Assembly (NCBI GenBank): GCA_964555285.1
Contig: CAZKRM010000008.1
Coordinates: 44,192 to 108,191 of the forward strand
DNA: 64,000 bases
Direction: 5' to 3'
Origin: JBBIQV01 sp964555285
Lineage (GTDB): Bacteria > Nitrospirota > Nitrospiria > Nitrospirales > Nitrospiraceae
Position numbers and translations under genes: made by a program. Each line of letters starts with the position of its first letter. Positions within the stretch are counted from its first letter, which is position 1. Below are positions 24,705 to 34,015 of this stretch, in pieces. The notes beneath the pieces were generated by a model. That model was given only the letters and a program-made list of their open reading frames with translations. It ran no database searches and was not told the DNA's origin.

Positions 24705-26255
24705 TCAGACGAAGTACCGGCTGGTATCGAATTTATACTCAATGTTGTCGACCAATCGAAGAATGCTGTACTTGTAGTCGCCGTCCGCGTTCTTTTCCGT
24801 GAGGTCCCGCTCCGCACCGTCGTCGATAGGAGTTCCGGAGGGGTCGGCGATGACCTTGACGTAGGGACGTTCGGCGTGCTCCTTTTCCACTGCCTGCTTG
24901 ATGACGACCGCCAGCTCGTCGGTGTCGAGCATGACGAGGCTTCCGATGGGAACGATGCCGACGCAGGTGACGAAGAGCTTCATGAGCACCGGATCGAAGG
25001 ACTTTCCTCTCTTGGCGAGCATCAGTTGCAGTACCTTGGAGGGTGGAATGGGCTCCCGCCGGTAGACCCGTGACGAGGTCATGGCGTCGTAGCAATCCGC
25101 GATCATGAGAATGCGGCCGGTCAGCGACAGTTTCCAGCCGGTGCTGAGTTTCGGATAGCCGGTGAAGTCGTAGTTCATGTGATGTTCGAAGGAGGCCGCG
25201 GCCATCCGCCCCGGCATGTTGACGATGCCGCGCATCTGGGCCATGCTCAGCACGCCTTCCGTCGGATGGTTTCGCATCGCCACCCATTCTTCTTCCGTAA
25301 ACTCGCCGGGCTTGTTCAGGACCTCCATAGGGATGCTCGCCTTGCCCATGTCGTGGAACAGCGCGGCGAGGCCCAGGTCGGCCAACTCGACTTTGGGGTA
25401 TCCAGCCCGGTTTCCCAGCGCGATCGAGAGGAGTGCGACGTTCACGGAATGGTTGTGCGTGTACTGGTCATGACAGCGGAGCGTCGTCAGCCCCATCAGT
25501 GTGGCTTCATCCTGCGTCATGAGATCCACGATGTTCTGGATGGCGCGCTTGGCTTGTTTGAATGTGAGCGTGCCCCCTTCTCGCGAGGTCTGCACGAGAT
25601 TTCCGACGGCGGTCGCGGCCTTGGCATAGCCGTTCTTCGCTGCCGCGCGGCGTTGCCGGCGGATCGAGGCCGATCCTGTGCTCGACTCCCTGACTTGCAA
25701 CACCAGCGGTTCTTCCAGCTCGATGCCCTGGACACCGCGTGCCTTCAGCTCCCGGCGCAGCTCGTCCAGCGAGCCGGTCTCCGCATCCATGCTGACGAAC
25801 AGGTGTGCAAACTCCCGCAAATCTTTGGGCCCGACGATGTTCGCAAACGAGATGCCGCCGATCTTCCATGCGTTGAGCACGTCGATGATGCTGGAGAAGA
25901 CGGCCATCTGTTGGGCATTGACCTTCAAGTGGCTGTCTCCCAGGAAGAGGAAGTCGTTCTGGAGCCGCAAGCGGACCGGCTTCTCAGGGGCCAGGGCCTC
26001 GATGAGCGTGAGCATGGCCTCGACGGGTTTGTCCAGCGCCGCATTGGTGGGGCCATGGATGCGCGAGGTCTTGATGAGCACGTTCAGCTGGGTGATCAGT
26101 TGGGTCCCCAGCATGATGAGTTGCTGGTCGAGGATGTCTCCGGCTTCCGAATCCTTGCCGATCTTTTTGGCCAAGGACTGCTCGTGGGTAAGAATCGGTT
26201 GGGCCGACCCCTGTGGGGTGACGGTCGGATCGGCGGTGGGCGTGGGCTCGGTCAC
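24705..26255 (-). CDS. HD-GYP domain protein (c-di-GMP phosphodiesterase-like)
   Basis: 516 residues with a GTG start and AAGGAG five bases upstream. The C-terminal half is an HD-GYP domain: HNHSVNVALLS, HD at 301-302 in LFHDMGKASIP, then HHMNYDFTGYP. Canonical HD-GYP reads HHExxDGxGYP; here Glu is Met, so metal binding or activity may be altered. Residues 45-170 resemble the N-terminal module of the HEAT protein encoded just upstream (a GP.N motif and similar spacing), so the two genes may share a sensory domain. The genes are 9 bp apart and clearly one operon. Confidence 0.85.
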   Translation of the reverse strand: MTEPTPTADPTVTPQGSAQPILTHEQSLAKKIGKDSEAGDILDQQLIMLGTQLITQLNVLIKTSRIHGPTNAALDKPVEAMLTLIEALAPEKPVRLRLQNDFLFLGDSHLKVNAQQMAVFSSIIDVLNAWKIGGISFANIVGPKDLREFAHLFVSMDAETGSLDELRRELKARGVQGIELEEPLVLQVRESSTGSASIRRQRRAAAKNGYAKAATAVGNLVQTSREGGTLTFKQAKRAIQNIVDLMTQDEATLMGLTTLRCHDQYTHNHSVNVALLSIALGNRAGYPKVELADLGLAALFHDMGKASIPMEVLNKPGEFTEEEWVAMRNHPTEGVLSMAQMRGIVNMPGRMAAASFEHHMNYDFTGYPKLSTGWKLSLTGRILMIADCYDAMTSSRVYRREPIPPSKVLQLMLAKRGKSFDPVLMKLFVTCVGIVPIGSLVMLDTDELAVVIKQAVEKEHAERPYVKVIADPSGTPIDDGAERDLTEKNADGDYKYSILRLVDNIEYKFDTSRYFV

Positions 26256-26264
26256 GGTGTCTCC

Positions 26265-28058
26265 TTACTTCTGGCCGACGGCTGTTTTGTGGCGTTGCTG
26301 GCGGGTCGCCATAGCCAGCGCGGTGGCACAGGCCTGTCGTACCGTGGCGCTGCCTTTTGTCTGCCCGACTTCAAGCGCCGCCAGTGCCGCCGGCGAGCCG
26401 AGCTTTCCGAGCGCGTCGGCGGCTAGGACGGCGAGGTCCTCTCGCTTTTTCCGATTGGTCCAGGACCACTCGGTGAAGAGGCTTTGCCAGTAGGAGACGG
26501 CTTCATCGCCGGCAGTCTGGCGTATGGCTTGGAAGACGGCGCGTTTCTCCGACGGTGTGCGGTCGTGAAACTCTTCTGCGCTGACGAGCGGCGACCAGAG
26601 ACTGAAGGGGACGGTATACTGCCCATTCATCAGCAGCTTGAGCGCCGCGAGCCGGACCGGTTCGTCGGGGTCGCTGAGCAATCGGATGAACTTGGCGCCA
26701 TTCCCGCTGGGGCGCAGCATGCCCAACGTGCGAACGACATCTTTCCGCACCTGTGCGTCGGGATAGCGCATGATTTTCTCGACCGTCTCCGCATGCCGCG
26801 GGTTGTTCCAGCGTGGGATGATGGAGAGCAAATTCCGCACGTACAGCGGACGACGGTCTATAAGGCCTTTGAGGATCGGTTCTGGGGTGTTCTTGGCCAG
26901 GTTGAACAGGGCCTCGCACACAATGGCGTGATGCGTCGGGCTTTCGAGGTTCGCCAGCAGCGTGCAGAGAGCCGGCACGGACTCGGGCGTCATCGTGAGC
27001 ATTAACGCCGGCAGTCCTTTGGTATTCGCGTTCGGGGTGCGATTGAGATAGGTTTCGATCAGCTTGATCCGCTCCGGGCGCGTGAGGCTCTGTAAGAGAG
27101 CGGTGAGTTGCTGCTTGTGTTGGTCCGATAGGTTGGGCCGGAGCGCCTCTGTTTCGCGCAAGAGGCTGAGGACGGTGCCGAGCACGGTCCAATTGCCCTG
27201 GCAGGTCAAGGATTCCAGAACGCTGTCGAACACCTCGAACAGCTTTGTCAGCAGCCTGGGAGTTTGCTCCGAAGCCAGGATGACCGTCAGAATATCCAAC
27301 ACGTACATCGTGCTGTCGCGAGAGGACTCGGCCTCGACTTCCTTGGCGAGCGCGGCCAGTTCCTCATCCGAGACCTCGTACCCGACGAGATCGGCTCGGA
27401 AGCGATCCGGTGTGCCCGAGTTCCCTGCACCGGCCCCGCTGTCGGCCGGTGCGTTGCCGTGCTGTGCTCGCTCGCGATCGAGCACCTCGCGAAGAGACGA
27501 GACAGAGGCGTTCAGCACACCGCCGATCTGGAGCGACAGCACGTGCTCGGACCCGGAGGCTTTGGCGATCTCTTCGGCTGTGACGACGGCGATCGTAGAC
27601 AGGTTCTTGGACCAGAGGCGGGTGACGAGATCGTCGTCGCTCTCTTCACCGGTCGCGCCGCCCCACAGCGAATCGAGGAAGAACATCAACTCTTCCTGAG
27701 AGAGCCCATCCTGGAAGGTCAGTTCGCGGATGCCGTCGGCGTAGAGCTTGAAGGCGAGATTGTCTCCGGTGGCTTCGTCCTGCGTCTGGTAGACGAGCTC
27801 TTCTTTGAAATATAGTTCAGACCGCTGGACGAGAACTCCGAGCCGTCCATACGTCGCGAGGTGTTGGGTCAGTTGCTCGTGAAATTGCTGGAAGAACTTC
27901 TGCGCGACGGGGTTGTTGGGGCCATAGGTACGGGTCGATTTCGACGTTTTGTCGAGCAGCCGAACGAGCTGCTTGACCGAGGCGCTCTCGGGGTCGGCCG
28001 CTGCTTTGGCGGAGGCCGCGGCGGCCATCATTTCCTGTGCTGCCTTAAGATCGTCCAT
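26265..28058 (-). CDS. HEAT-repeat protein with an N-terminal module shared with the HD-GYP protein
   Basis: 597 residues, no signal peptide. Residues 25-170 (TYGPNNPVAQKFFQQF onward) resemble the corresponding part of the HD-GYP partner. The C-terminal half (about 300-590) is built of HEAT/armadillo-like helical repeats (DAQVRKDVVRTLG, DEPVRLAALKLL, LAALEVGQTKGSATVRQA). Such repeats form protein-binding scaffolds. It is first in a two-gene operon with the HD-GYP protein; a role as partner or regulator in c-di-GMP signalling is inferred. Confidence 0.75.
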   Translation of the reverse strand: MDDLKAAQEMMAAAASAKAAADPESASVKQLVRLLDKTSKSTRTYGPNNPVAQKFFQQFHEQLTQHLATYGRLGVLVQRSELYFKEELVYQTQDEATGDNLAFKLYADGIRELTFQDGLSQEELMFFLDSLWGGATGEESDDDLVTRLWSKNLSTIAVVTAEEIAKASGSEHVLSLQIGGVLNASVSSLREVLDRERAQHGNAPADSGAGAGNSGTPDRFRADLVGYEVSDEELAALAKEVEAESSRDSTMYVLDILTVILASEQTPRLLTKLFEVFDSVLESLTCQGNWTVLGTVLSLLRETEALRPNLSDQHKQQLTALLQSLTRPERIKLIETYLNRTPNANTKGLPALMLTMTPESVPALCTLLANLESPTHHAIVCEALFNLAKNTPEPILKGLIDRRPLYVRNLLSIIPRWNNPRHAETVEKIMRYPDAQVRKDVVRTLGMLRPSGNGAKFIRLLSDPDEPVRLAALKLLMNGQYTVPFSLWSPLVSAEEFHDRTPSEKRAVFQAIRQTAGDEAVSYWQSLFTEWSWTNRKKREDLAVLAADALGKLGSPAALAALEVGQTKGSATVRQACATALAMATRQQRHKTAVGQK

Positions 28059-28249
28059 ATGGGGTAGTCGTACCTTGGCCCCCCCGGTTCGTCAACAAAA
28101 TATCCGTTCTCGGCAGCGTGACGATGACGTGACGATGAATGGTCATTCCCTTGGCTGGAACGGCTTCCCGGAGCGCCTCCTCTGCTTGCCGGCGTGCTGC
28201 GTAGACAGTAGAATCCACGGAGACGGATTGCCTGCGCCCAGGGTGTGGG

Positions 28250-28891
28250 ATGACATCACCATCGCCATTGATCGTCTGCTTCGGGGACAGTCTCACGGCA
28301 GGATTTCAATCGCCAAGTGCCGAACATCCTCGGGGATGCGAGACGCCCTATGGGCAGTTCCTTCAGGACTGTCTCGGCTCGACGGCCCGCGTGGCTGTCT
28401 GCGGGATCTGTGGGGAACTGACGGGTGAGATGACCATGCGTTTTCGCCGGGACGTCCTCGATCGCCGACCGGCGTATGTGGTGGTGCTGGGAGGCACGAA
28501 CGACCTGGGCTGGAACGCGAGGCCGGAGGAGATTATGCGTAATTTGGTGAAGATGTACGAGCAGGCCGTGGCGGCTCTGATTCAGCCTGTTCCGGTGACG
28601 GTCCCCTCGCTACGCATCGCCGGTGAGTTAGGGAATGAGGAGGGCGGTCAGTGGGTGGCGGATCATATTTCCCGCCGGCAGGTCTTGAATAGGTCGATCT
28701 GCGACTATGCTCGCTCGAAACAGTTGCCCTACCTCGATCTGTTCGAGGCGACCGCTGAGCCCGACACCCTGCAGTTGGCGGACGTCTACTCCAATGACGG
28801 GTTGCACTTGACCACCGACGGGTACCGCCTCATTGCCACGCTCCTGTATGAGCAGGTATTTGCGCCCCTCTTCCCCTTGTCTGCTTTATAG
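28250..28891 (+). CDS. SGNH/GDSL-family hydrolase
   Basis: 213 residues. The catalytic blocks are present: FGDSLTAG (Ser14), a Gly in block II, GGTND in block III, and DGLHLTTDG with the Asp/His pair near the C-terminus. It is an esterase or lipase of the TesA type; the substrate is unknown. No signal peptide, so probably cytoplasmic. The last codons overlap the stop of the convergent zwf by six bases. Confidence 0.88.
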   Translation: MTSPSPLIVCFGDSLTAGFQSPSAEHPRGCETPYGQFLQDCLGSTARVAVCGICGELTGEMTMRFRRDVLDRRPAYVVVLGGTNDLGWNARPEEIMRNLVKMYEQAVAALIQPVPVTVPSLRIAGELGNEEGGQWVADHISRRQVLNRSICDYARSKQLPYLDLFEATAEPDTLQLADVYSNDGLHLTTDGYRLIATLLYEQVFAPLFPLSAL

Positions 28892-30391
28892 CACCCGCCA
28901 CGCGCGCCCATCGTTCTGGATCAGCCGATCGGCTTCGACCGGTCCCCAACTGCCTGCGGCATATTCGGGCAGCCACTTCGTGCCGAACGCCTGCCAGCCT
29001 TCCAGAATCGGCGTGATCCAGGCCCAGGACGCTTCCACCGCATCGCGTCGCATGAAGAGCGACGCGTCGCCCGCCATTACGTCCAGCAGGAGCCGCTCGT
29101 ACGCTTCGGGTGACGGGGCGTTGAAGGTATCGCCGTACTTAAAGTTCAACTCAACCGGGTGCGTCTTGGCACGGCTTCCCGGGACTTTCGACACCATCCG
29201 CAACGACATGCCCTCTTCCGGCTGGATACGCAGCGTCAGGACGTTCGGAGGTTGCGGTGAGGACGGATCCGTGTTGAACAGAATCTGGGGAATCTCTTTG
29301 AACTGAACAGCCACTTCGCTGGCCCGTTTCGGCAGCGCTTTGCCGGTGCGAAGATAAAAGGGCACGCCGGCCCAGCGCCAGTTTTCCAAGAAGAGCTTTA
29401 ACGCGACGTATGTTTCGGTCGTCGAGTCGGGACGAATGCCGCTCTCGCGGCGATAGCCGGGAACTTCGACGCCGTTCACGACAGCAGGACTGTACTGTGC
29501 CCGAACCGTGAAATGCTCGACATCTTTCCCACAGATCGGGCGGAGGCAGCGGAGGACGTCGATCCGCGCGTTGCGGACCACATTCGGCTCGAGCGAATAC
29601 GGCGGTTCCATCGCGACGAGACAGAGCAGCTGCAGGAGATGGTTTTGCACCATGTCCCGCAACGCGCCGCTCTCTTCGTAGTAGGTGGCCCGTGTGCCGA
29701 CGCCCTCGGCCTCGCTCACCGTGATCTGTACGTGATCGATGTACTTGTGGTTCCAGATCGGCTCCAGGATGCTGTTGGCGAACCGCAACACCATGAGGTT
29801 TTGGACGGTTTCCTTGCCGAGATAGTGGTCGATGCGAAAGATTTGCGATTCATCGAAGACCCGCCCGATCGTGGAGTTGATCTCTTGTGCCGACGATAAA
29901 TCACTGCCGATCGGTTTCTCGACGATCACGCGGCAAAACGGTCCCCCGCCGCCGGGAGGAGAGGCGAGACCCGCGTGCTGCAAACCTTCGCAAGCCGAGG
30001 CGAACGAGGTAGGGGGGATGGCCAGGTAGTAGATGCGGTTGCCGGGCAGCCCCAAGTCCGTTTCCAATTTCTCAACGCGTACTTTGATTGCCTCGTACAA
30101 GGCGGAATCGTCCATCGCGCCGGCCAAATAAAACAGGTGCCGCTCGAAATCGGCCCACTTCTGCCGGTCCAAGGCCTGCCGGGAATACTTCTCCACCCCG
30201 TTGCGGACGTTCTTGCGGAACTCCTCGTCGTTCATCGGTTTTCGCCCGAGCCCGAGCACGGAGAATTGAGGAGGGAGAACCCCATCGAGCATCAGATTGT
30301 AGAGAGCCGGGATCAGCTTTCGTTTGGCAAGATCGCCCGATCCTCCGAAGATGACGAGCGTACAAGGGTCCGGTTGTGCGGGATGTCCCAT
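28886..30391 (-). CDS. zwf: Glucose-6-phosphate 1-dehydrogenase
   Basis: 501 residues, usual length. The Rossmann nucleotide-binding start is VIFGGSGDLAKRKL and the substrate site is RIDHYLGKE with the catalytic-type His-Tyr-Leu-Gly-Lys block. It oxidises glucose 6-phosphate to 6-phosphogluconolactone and makes NADPH, first step of the oxidative pentose phosphate pathway. It lies 27 bp after gnd on the same strand, an operon of consecutive pathway steps (lactonase not seen here). Confidence 0.97.
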   Translation of the reverse strand: MGHPAQPDPCTLVIFGGSGDLAKRKLIPALYNLMLDGVLPPQFSVLGLGRKPMNDEEFRKNVRNGVEKYSRQALDRQKWADFERHLFYLAGAMDDSALYEAIKVRVEKLETDLGLPGNRIYYLAIPPTSFASACEGLQHAGLASPPGGGGPFCRVIVEKPIGSDLSSAQEINSTIGRVFDESQIFRIDHYLGKETVQNLMVLRFANSILEPIWNHKYIDHVQITVSEAEGVGTRATYYEESGALRDMVQNHLLQLLCLVAMEPPYSLEPNVVRNARIDVLRCLRPICGKDVEHFTVRAQYSPAVVNGVEVPGYRRESGIRPDSTTETYVALKLFLENWRWAGVPFYLRTGKALPKRASEVAVQFKEIPQILFNTDPSSPQPPNVLTLRIQPEEGMSLRMVSKVPGSRAKTHPVELNFKYGDTFNAPSPEAYERLLLDVMAGDASLFMRRDAVEASWAWITPILEGWQAFGTKWLPEYAAGSWGPVEADRLIQNDGRAWRVL

Positions 30392-30418
30392 AGGCGATGA
30401 GCCTCTCCGTCTGAACGA

Positions 30419-31312
30419 TCAGTGGCGGACGGCGTGTCCCCCGAAGGCGTTGCGTAGCGCGGCGAGCATCTTCTCCGCGAACGACTGTTCTTGCCGAGAA
30501 CGAAAGCGTGTAAACAGCGCGGTCGTCAATGTCGGGACAGGCACGTCCTTTTCGATCGCATCCACGATCATCCAGCGTCCTTCGCCGGAGTCCTGGACAT
30601 AGCCTTTCAATGTGTCGAGCCGGGGGTCTTCCTTCAACGCGCCGGCAGCCAGCTCCAGCAGCCACGACCGGACCACGCTGCCGTGCATCCAGAGATCGGC
30701 GATCCTGGCCAAGTCGAGCTGGTACTCGCTCTTGGCCATCAGCTCGAACCCTTCGGCGTACCCCTGCATCATGCTGTACTCGATCCCGTTGTGCACCATT
30801 TTGACGTAGTGACCGGCGCCTGGTCCGCCGACGTGGGCCCAGCCGTTTTCAGGCGCGAGGGTCTGGAAGATCGGTGCGAGGTGCTTCACTGGCCCGTCCT
30901 CGCCTCCCACCATGAGGCAATAGCCCAGCTTCAATCCCCAGATGCCCCCGCTGGTGCCGGCATCGACGTAGTGCAGGCCTCTCTTTTTCAAGTCCGCCGC
31001 GCGGCGCACGTCGTCATGGAAGCGGGTGTTGCCGCCGTCGATGACGATATCGCCGGGCTGCAGCAGCGCCGCCACAGCCTGGACGGTGTCTTCTGTCGGT
31101 GCGCCGGAGGGCACCATCACCCAGACGGCCCGTGGCGCGTTGAGCTTGCCGACGAGATCTGCGAGGGACGAGGCGCCGGTGCAACCCTGCTCCTCCGCCT
31201 GCTTGACGAGGTCGCTCGCGCGGTCATAGACCACGACGCGATGCCGGCCACGCTGGAGGCGCGTGACCATGTTCATGCCCATCTTGCCTAAGCCGATAAA
31301 CCCGATGTCCAT
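30419..31312 (-). CDS. gnd: 6-phosphogluconate dehydrogenase, decarboxylating (short YqeC/GndA-like type)
   Basis: 297 residues from ATG 31312, placed nine bases after AGAGG; an upstream extension to 31408 lacks support. The Rossmann motif is IGFIGLGKMGMNM, with GTSGGIWGLKLGYCLMVGG as the substrate loop and HYVKMVHNGIEY holding the catalytic Lys. The short length fits the 300-residue, often NAD-preferring Gnd type rather than the 470-residue type. It makes ribulose 5-phosphate and CO2. Co-transcribed with zwf. Confidence 0.93.
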   Translation of the reverse strand: MDIGFIGLGKMGMNMVTRLQRGRHRVVVYDRASDLVKQAEEQGCTGASSLADLVGKLNAPRAVWVMVPSGAPTEDTVQAVAALLQPGDIVIDGGNTRFHDDVRRAADLKKRGLHYVDAGTSGGIWGLKLGYCLMVGGEDGPVKHLAPIFQTLAPENGWAHVGGPGAGHYVKMVHNGIEYSMMQGYAEGFELMAKSEYQLDLARIADLWMHGSVVRSWLLELAAGALKEDPRLDTLKGYVQDSGEGRWMIVDAIEKDVPVPTLTTALFTRFRSRQEQSFAEKMLAALRNAFGGHAVRH

Positions 31313-31540
31313 GGTAGTCATCCTCTCACTGCCCCCTCCCGACTGTGAAGGGGATGATGTGGTGTGGTGCAGTGCCGTCGAGAGGTGGCGCGGAACCTGT
31401 GCCACCATTCTAGCACAATGACGTATGTCTCCCGGTGAGTCGGGAGTGGGGCCGCGACCTGACGAGCTTCGACAGACGCGGGTGCCGCTCCACGACGGAG
31501 TCGGTCCTGACGGCCTCAGGCGTTCCGTATCGCCGACCGT

Positions 31541-32326
31541 TCAGTCCACTCGGGCGGGATGCGGGACGTCCTTAAAGAGGAGATCGGCAAGTTGCCGGCC
31601 AAAGTTGAGCCGTTCGGACAGGTTCGGGGCAGAGAGGAACTGACTGGTCAATTCACCCAAGGCTTGGTCGCGGGAGGCGATGAAGCGCAACACATCCGAC
31701 GGGGCGGTCAGCCAAAACCCGCGCAGTCGGAAGAAGGCGGTGAGGCAGTCGTCGAAAAAGATGTTGAGCAGATAGAGCGCCGTCGCCGGGCGGTCGAACA
31801 GGTCTTCCGCCTTGCCGAGCCAATGCAAGCACTCGGCCTTCATGCGGATCTGCTCGTTGATGCCGACGGGCGGAGGACCCTGGCGAAACCGATGGTTGGC
31901 TCGTTCGATGAGTGTGGTGCAGATTCCCTCAAGGTCGAACAGGATGTGTCCCTTGCGAAGAAGGGGAGGCAGTCGGGGGGAGAAGGTCAGCTCTTCTTCG
32001 ACGGCCCGGTGCCCTCGGTAGCGGATATCGGCCAGACGGTCGGCGATGCGGATAATCTCATGCGCCTCGGTGTCTCCCTTCACCAGCGCGATCAGATCGA
32101 CATCGCTGTGCGGGGTGATCGCGCGCCGCGTGCCGGACCCGACGAGAATGACTCCGACCAGGTCGCCGCCCCGCTTGCCGCGAATATGCCGCAGGGCCAC
32201 CGACACCACCTCGTCGAATCCCGGTGCCTCGATCTCGCCCGGCCGCTCCGGCGGTTCCGGCACCTCGGCAAGCTCGGCGTTGAGCTCTTCTCTGGTCGGC
32301 GTTGGGGTGGAGGTTTCCGGTTCCAT
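31541..32326 (-). CDS. Nucleotidyltransferase-domain protein
   Basis: 261 residues from ATG 32326. The minimal nucleotidyltransferase motif GSGTRRAITPHSDVDLIAL shows the GS...DxD pattern of the DNA polymerase beta fold. The C-terminal ~130 residues are helical (KAECLHWLGKAEDLFDRP), as in HEPN-like or kanamycin-nucleotidyltransferase C-domains. It may adenylylate a protein, RNA or small molecule. The start codon overlaps the stop of the upstream small gene (TAATG), so the two are coupled. Confidence 0.7.
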   Translation of the reverse strand: MEPETSTPTPTREELNAELAEVPEPPERPGEIEAPGFDEVVSVALRHIRGKRGGDLVGVILVGSGTRRAITPHSDVDLIALVKGDTEAHEIIRIADRLADIRYRGHRAVEEELTFSPRLPPLLRKGHILFDLEGICTTLIERANHRFRQGPPPVGINEQIRMKAECLHWLGKAEDLFDRPATALYLLNIFFDDCLTAFFRLRGFWLTAPSDVLRFIASRDQALGELTSQFLSAPNLSERLNFGRQLADLLFKDVPHPARVD

Positions 32327-32553
32327 TATGTTCTCTGAGCGCGATGAATGCGTGCCGGCAGCGAGGTAAGCCGCTCCTCGAAGGGTGGCTCGGCATCGAC
32401 CACGATGTCCAGCTTCCCATTCGAGAGTGTGCGGACCACGCCGGGGCTCTCCGGCGAGAGAGGAATCTCCACCCACTCGCGATGGAGTCCCAAGGAGTCG
32501 GTCACGTCGAGGATTCGACCGATCTGTTCGAAGGAGACGACTTGCAGCGTCAT
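32326..32553 (-). CDS. Small hypothetical protein coupled to the nucleotidyltransferase gene
   Basis: 75 residues from ATG 32553 (MTLQVVSFEQIGRILD); longer starts are possible up to 32589. I do not recognise a family; it seems a small mixed alpha/beta protein. Its TAA shares bases with the next ATG, so production with the nucleotidyltransferase is expected. A MNT/antitoxin-like pair is one possible reading, not shown. Confidence 0.55.
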   Translation of the reverse strand: MTLQVVSFEQIGRILDVTDSLGLHREWVEIPLSPESPGVVRTLSNGKLDIVVDAEPPFEERLTSLPARIHRAQRT

Positions 32554-32630
32554 GGTCGCCCGGCCGCGAGTCGCGCACAGTGAAAGCATTCTAAAGAGCG
32601 AGGCGAGAGAGTGTCAACGACAAGGGCGAC

Positions 32631-33662
32631 CTACTGCGTCAGGACGTCTGTGAGGATGATGCCGGCTTGCTGGATGTCGTCCGAGGAGACATCCAGGTGC
32701 GTGACAGCGCGGAAGCTTGTACCGCCTATTGCGTTGAGCAGCACGCCTTCTTTCTTGAGCGCTGCGACAAGGTCGGCAGGAGACAGGCGATGGTGTCGCA
32801 CGTCGAACACGATGATGTTGGTCTGGACATAGTCGGGATTGAGGGAGACACAGGGAATCTTTTGAAGTATTTGCGCAAGGTACTTCGCGTGGTCGTGGTC
32901 TTGTTGCAATCGAGCGATGTTGTGTTCGAGGGCATAGATGCCGGCGGCGGCCAAGATGCCGGCTTGCCGCATCGCGCCGCCGTACATGCGGCGGAAACGG
33001 CGAAGCCGGTCGAGAAGATGGGTGTGATTGGTGGCGATGAGCGAGCCGGCCGGAGCGCCGAGCCCTTTCGAGAGACAGAACGACACCGTGTCGAAGTGTC
33101 GCGCATACTCGGCGGCGAATACGCCACGGGCAACGACAGCGTTGAATAGCCGCGCTCCGTCGAGGTGCATTGGAATCCCATGTTTCGCTGCGACGGCGTG
33201 AATGTGTTCGATGGCTTCGAGCGGATACACAGACCCCCCGCCGCTGTTGTGGGTGTTCTCAACGCAGATGAGGGCGGTCTGAATCGTGTGCGGGTCCTTC
33301 GGGCGAATCGCGGCCTCCACCTGCTCGGCGGACACGATGCCATGCTCACCGGCCAGCCAATGGAGCTGTACGCCCGACAAGGCTCCGGCTGCACCCTGCT
33401 CGTACCGGACGATATGCGATCGGCTTTCGACGATGATTTCCTGGCCCGGCTGAGCCTGAAGGCGGATGGAAAGTTGGTTGGCCATTGTGCCGGTGGGCAC
33501 GAAGAGCGCCGCCTTCTTCCCGACCAACGCCGCGGCCATGTCCTGCAAGCGGTTGACCGTGGGATCTTCCCCGTAGACATCATCGCCGACCGGCGCGCGT
33601 GCCATGGCCTCGCGCATCTCGTCCGATGGTTTGGTGACGGTGTCGCTTCGCAGATCAATCAT
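32631..33662 (-). CDS. ltaE: Low-specificity L-threonine aldolase
   Basis: 343 residues, PLP-dependent fold type I. It starts IDLRSDTVTKPS, typical of the family; the PLP lysine is K199 in CLSKGLGAP, with MHLDGARLFNA before it providing the PLP-binding Asp. It splits threonine or allo-threonine into glycine and acetaldehyde. It is a single gene; the short repeats downstream of 33663 separate it from the divergent proA-like gene. Confidence 0.95.
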   Translation of the reverse strand: MIDLRSDTVTKPSDEMREAMARAPVGDDVYGEDPTVNRLQDMAAALVGKKAALFVPTGTMANQLSIRLQAQPGQEIIVESRSHIVRYEQGAAGALSGVQLHWLAGEHGIVSAEQVEAAIRPKDPHTIQTALICVENTHNSGGGSVYPLEAIEHIHAVAAKHGIPMHLDGARLFNAVVARGVFAAEYARHFDTVSFCLSKGLGAPAGSLIATNHTHLLDRLRRFRRMYGGAMRQAGILAAAGIYALEHNIARLQQDHDHAKYLAQILQKIPCVSLNPDYVQTNIIVFDVRHHRLSPADLVAALKKEGVLLNAIGGTSFRAVTHLDVSSDDIQQAGIILTDVLTQ

Positions 33663-33872
33663 GGAGACCGTGAAGGGTGACGAGTGACGGGTGATGGGTC
33701 ACGAGTCTGAGCCATCAGCTATTCGCTATCAGCCATTCGCTCATCAGGAATGGGCGGCATTCTAAGGGAGTGGGATGGAGGGGAACAAGCCCCAGAGAGA
33801 AAGACGGGGGGCAGGCTGCTCATCGGTTGAGAATAGCAGTTTGAGCTATGAGCAATTCGAAGAATTGTCGCT

Positions 33873-33902
33873 TTGACTCGCGAAAAAACCACGTGCTATA
33901 GT
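33873..33902 (+). promoter_or_regulatory. Sigma70-type promoter for the proA-like gene
   Basis: TTGACT (33873-33878), 18-bp spacer, TATAGT (33897-33902). This leaves a leader of about 105 nt before ATG 34016, which contains the repeats. Confidence 0.55.
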
Positions 33903-33935
33903 CCGGCTCCGAAACCGTCGATTCATTGCGTCATT

Positions 33936-33971
33936 GACGATTGTTCGATTGAAGACGATTGTTCGATTGAA
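33936..33971. repeat. Two tandem copies of an 18-bp unit
   Basis: GACGATTGTTCGATTGAA occurs at 33936-33953 and again, exactly, at 33954-33971. It is flanked by CATTG/CAATG-rich sequence related to repeats at 35387 and 42641. Confidence 0.85.
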
Positions 33972-34015
33972 GTGAATCAATGCTTCGATCGCTCAATGGA
34001 TAAATAGGTATCGCC

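Larger units (their letters stand above)
33663..34015. other. 353-bp intergenic region with promoter and repeats
   Basis: Between the divergent ltaE and proA-like genes. It contains degenerate GACGAGTGACGGGTGATGGG-type repeats (33670-33750), a promoter (33873-33902) and an 18-bp tandem repeat (33936-33971). No gene is seen. Confidence 0.6.

Noticed and set aside
25179..26426. 415-codon plus-strand open frame
   Set aside because: Antisense to the HD-GYP gene, no ribosome-binding site and no motifs.
33920..33998. CRISPR array
   Set aside because: The two 18-bp units are directly adjacent with no spacer, and no cas gene is present anywhere in the window.
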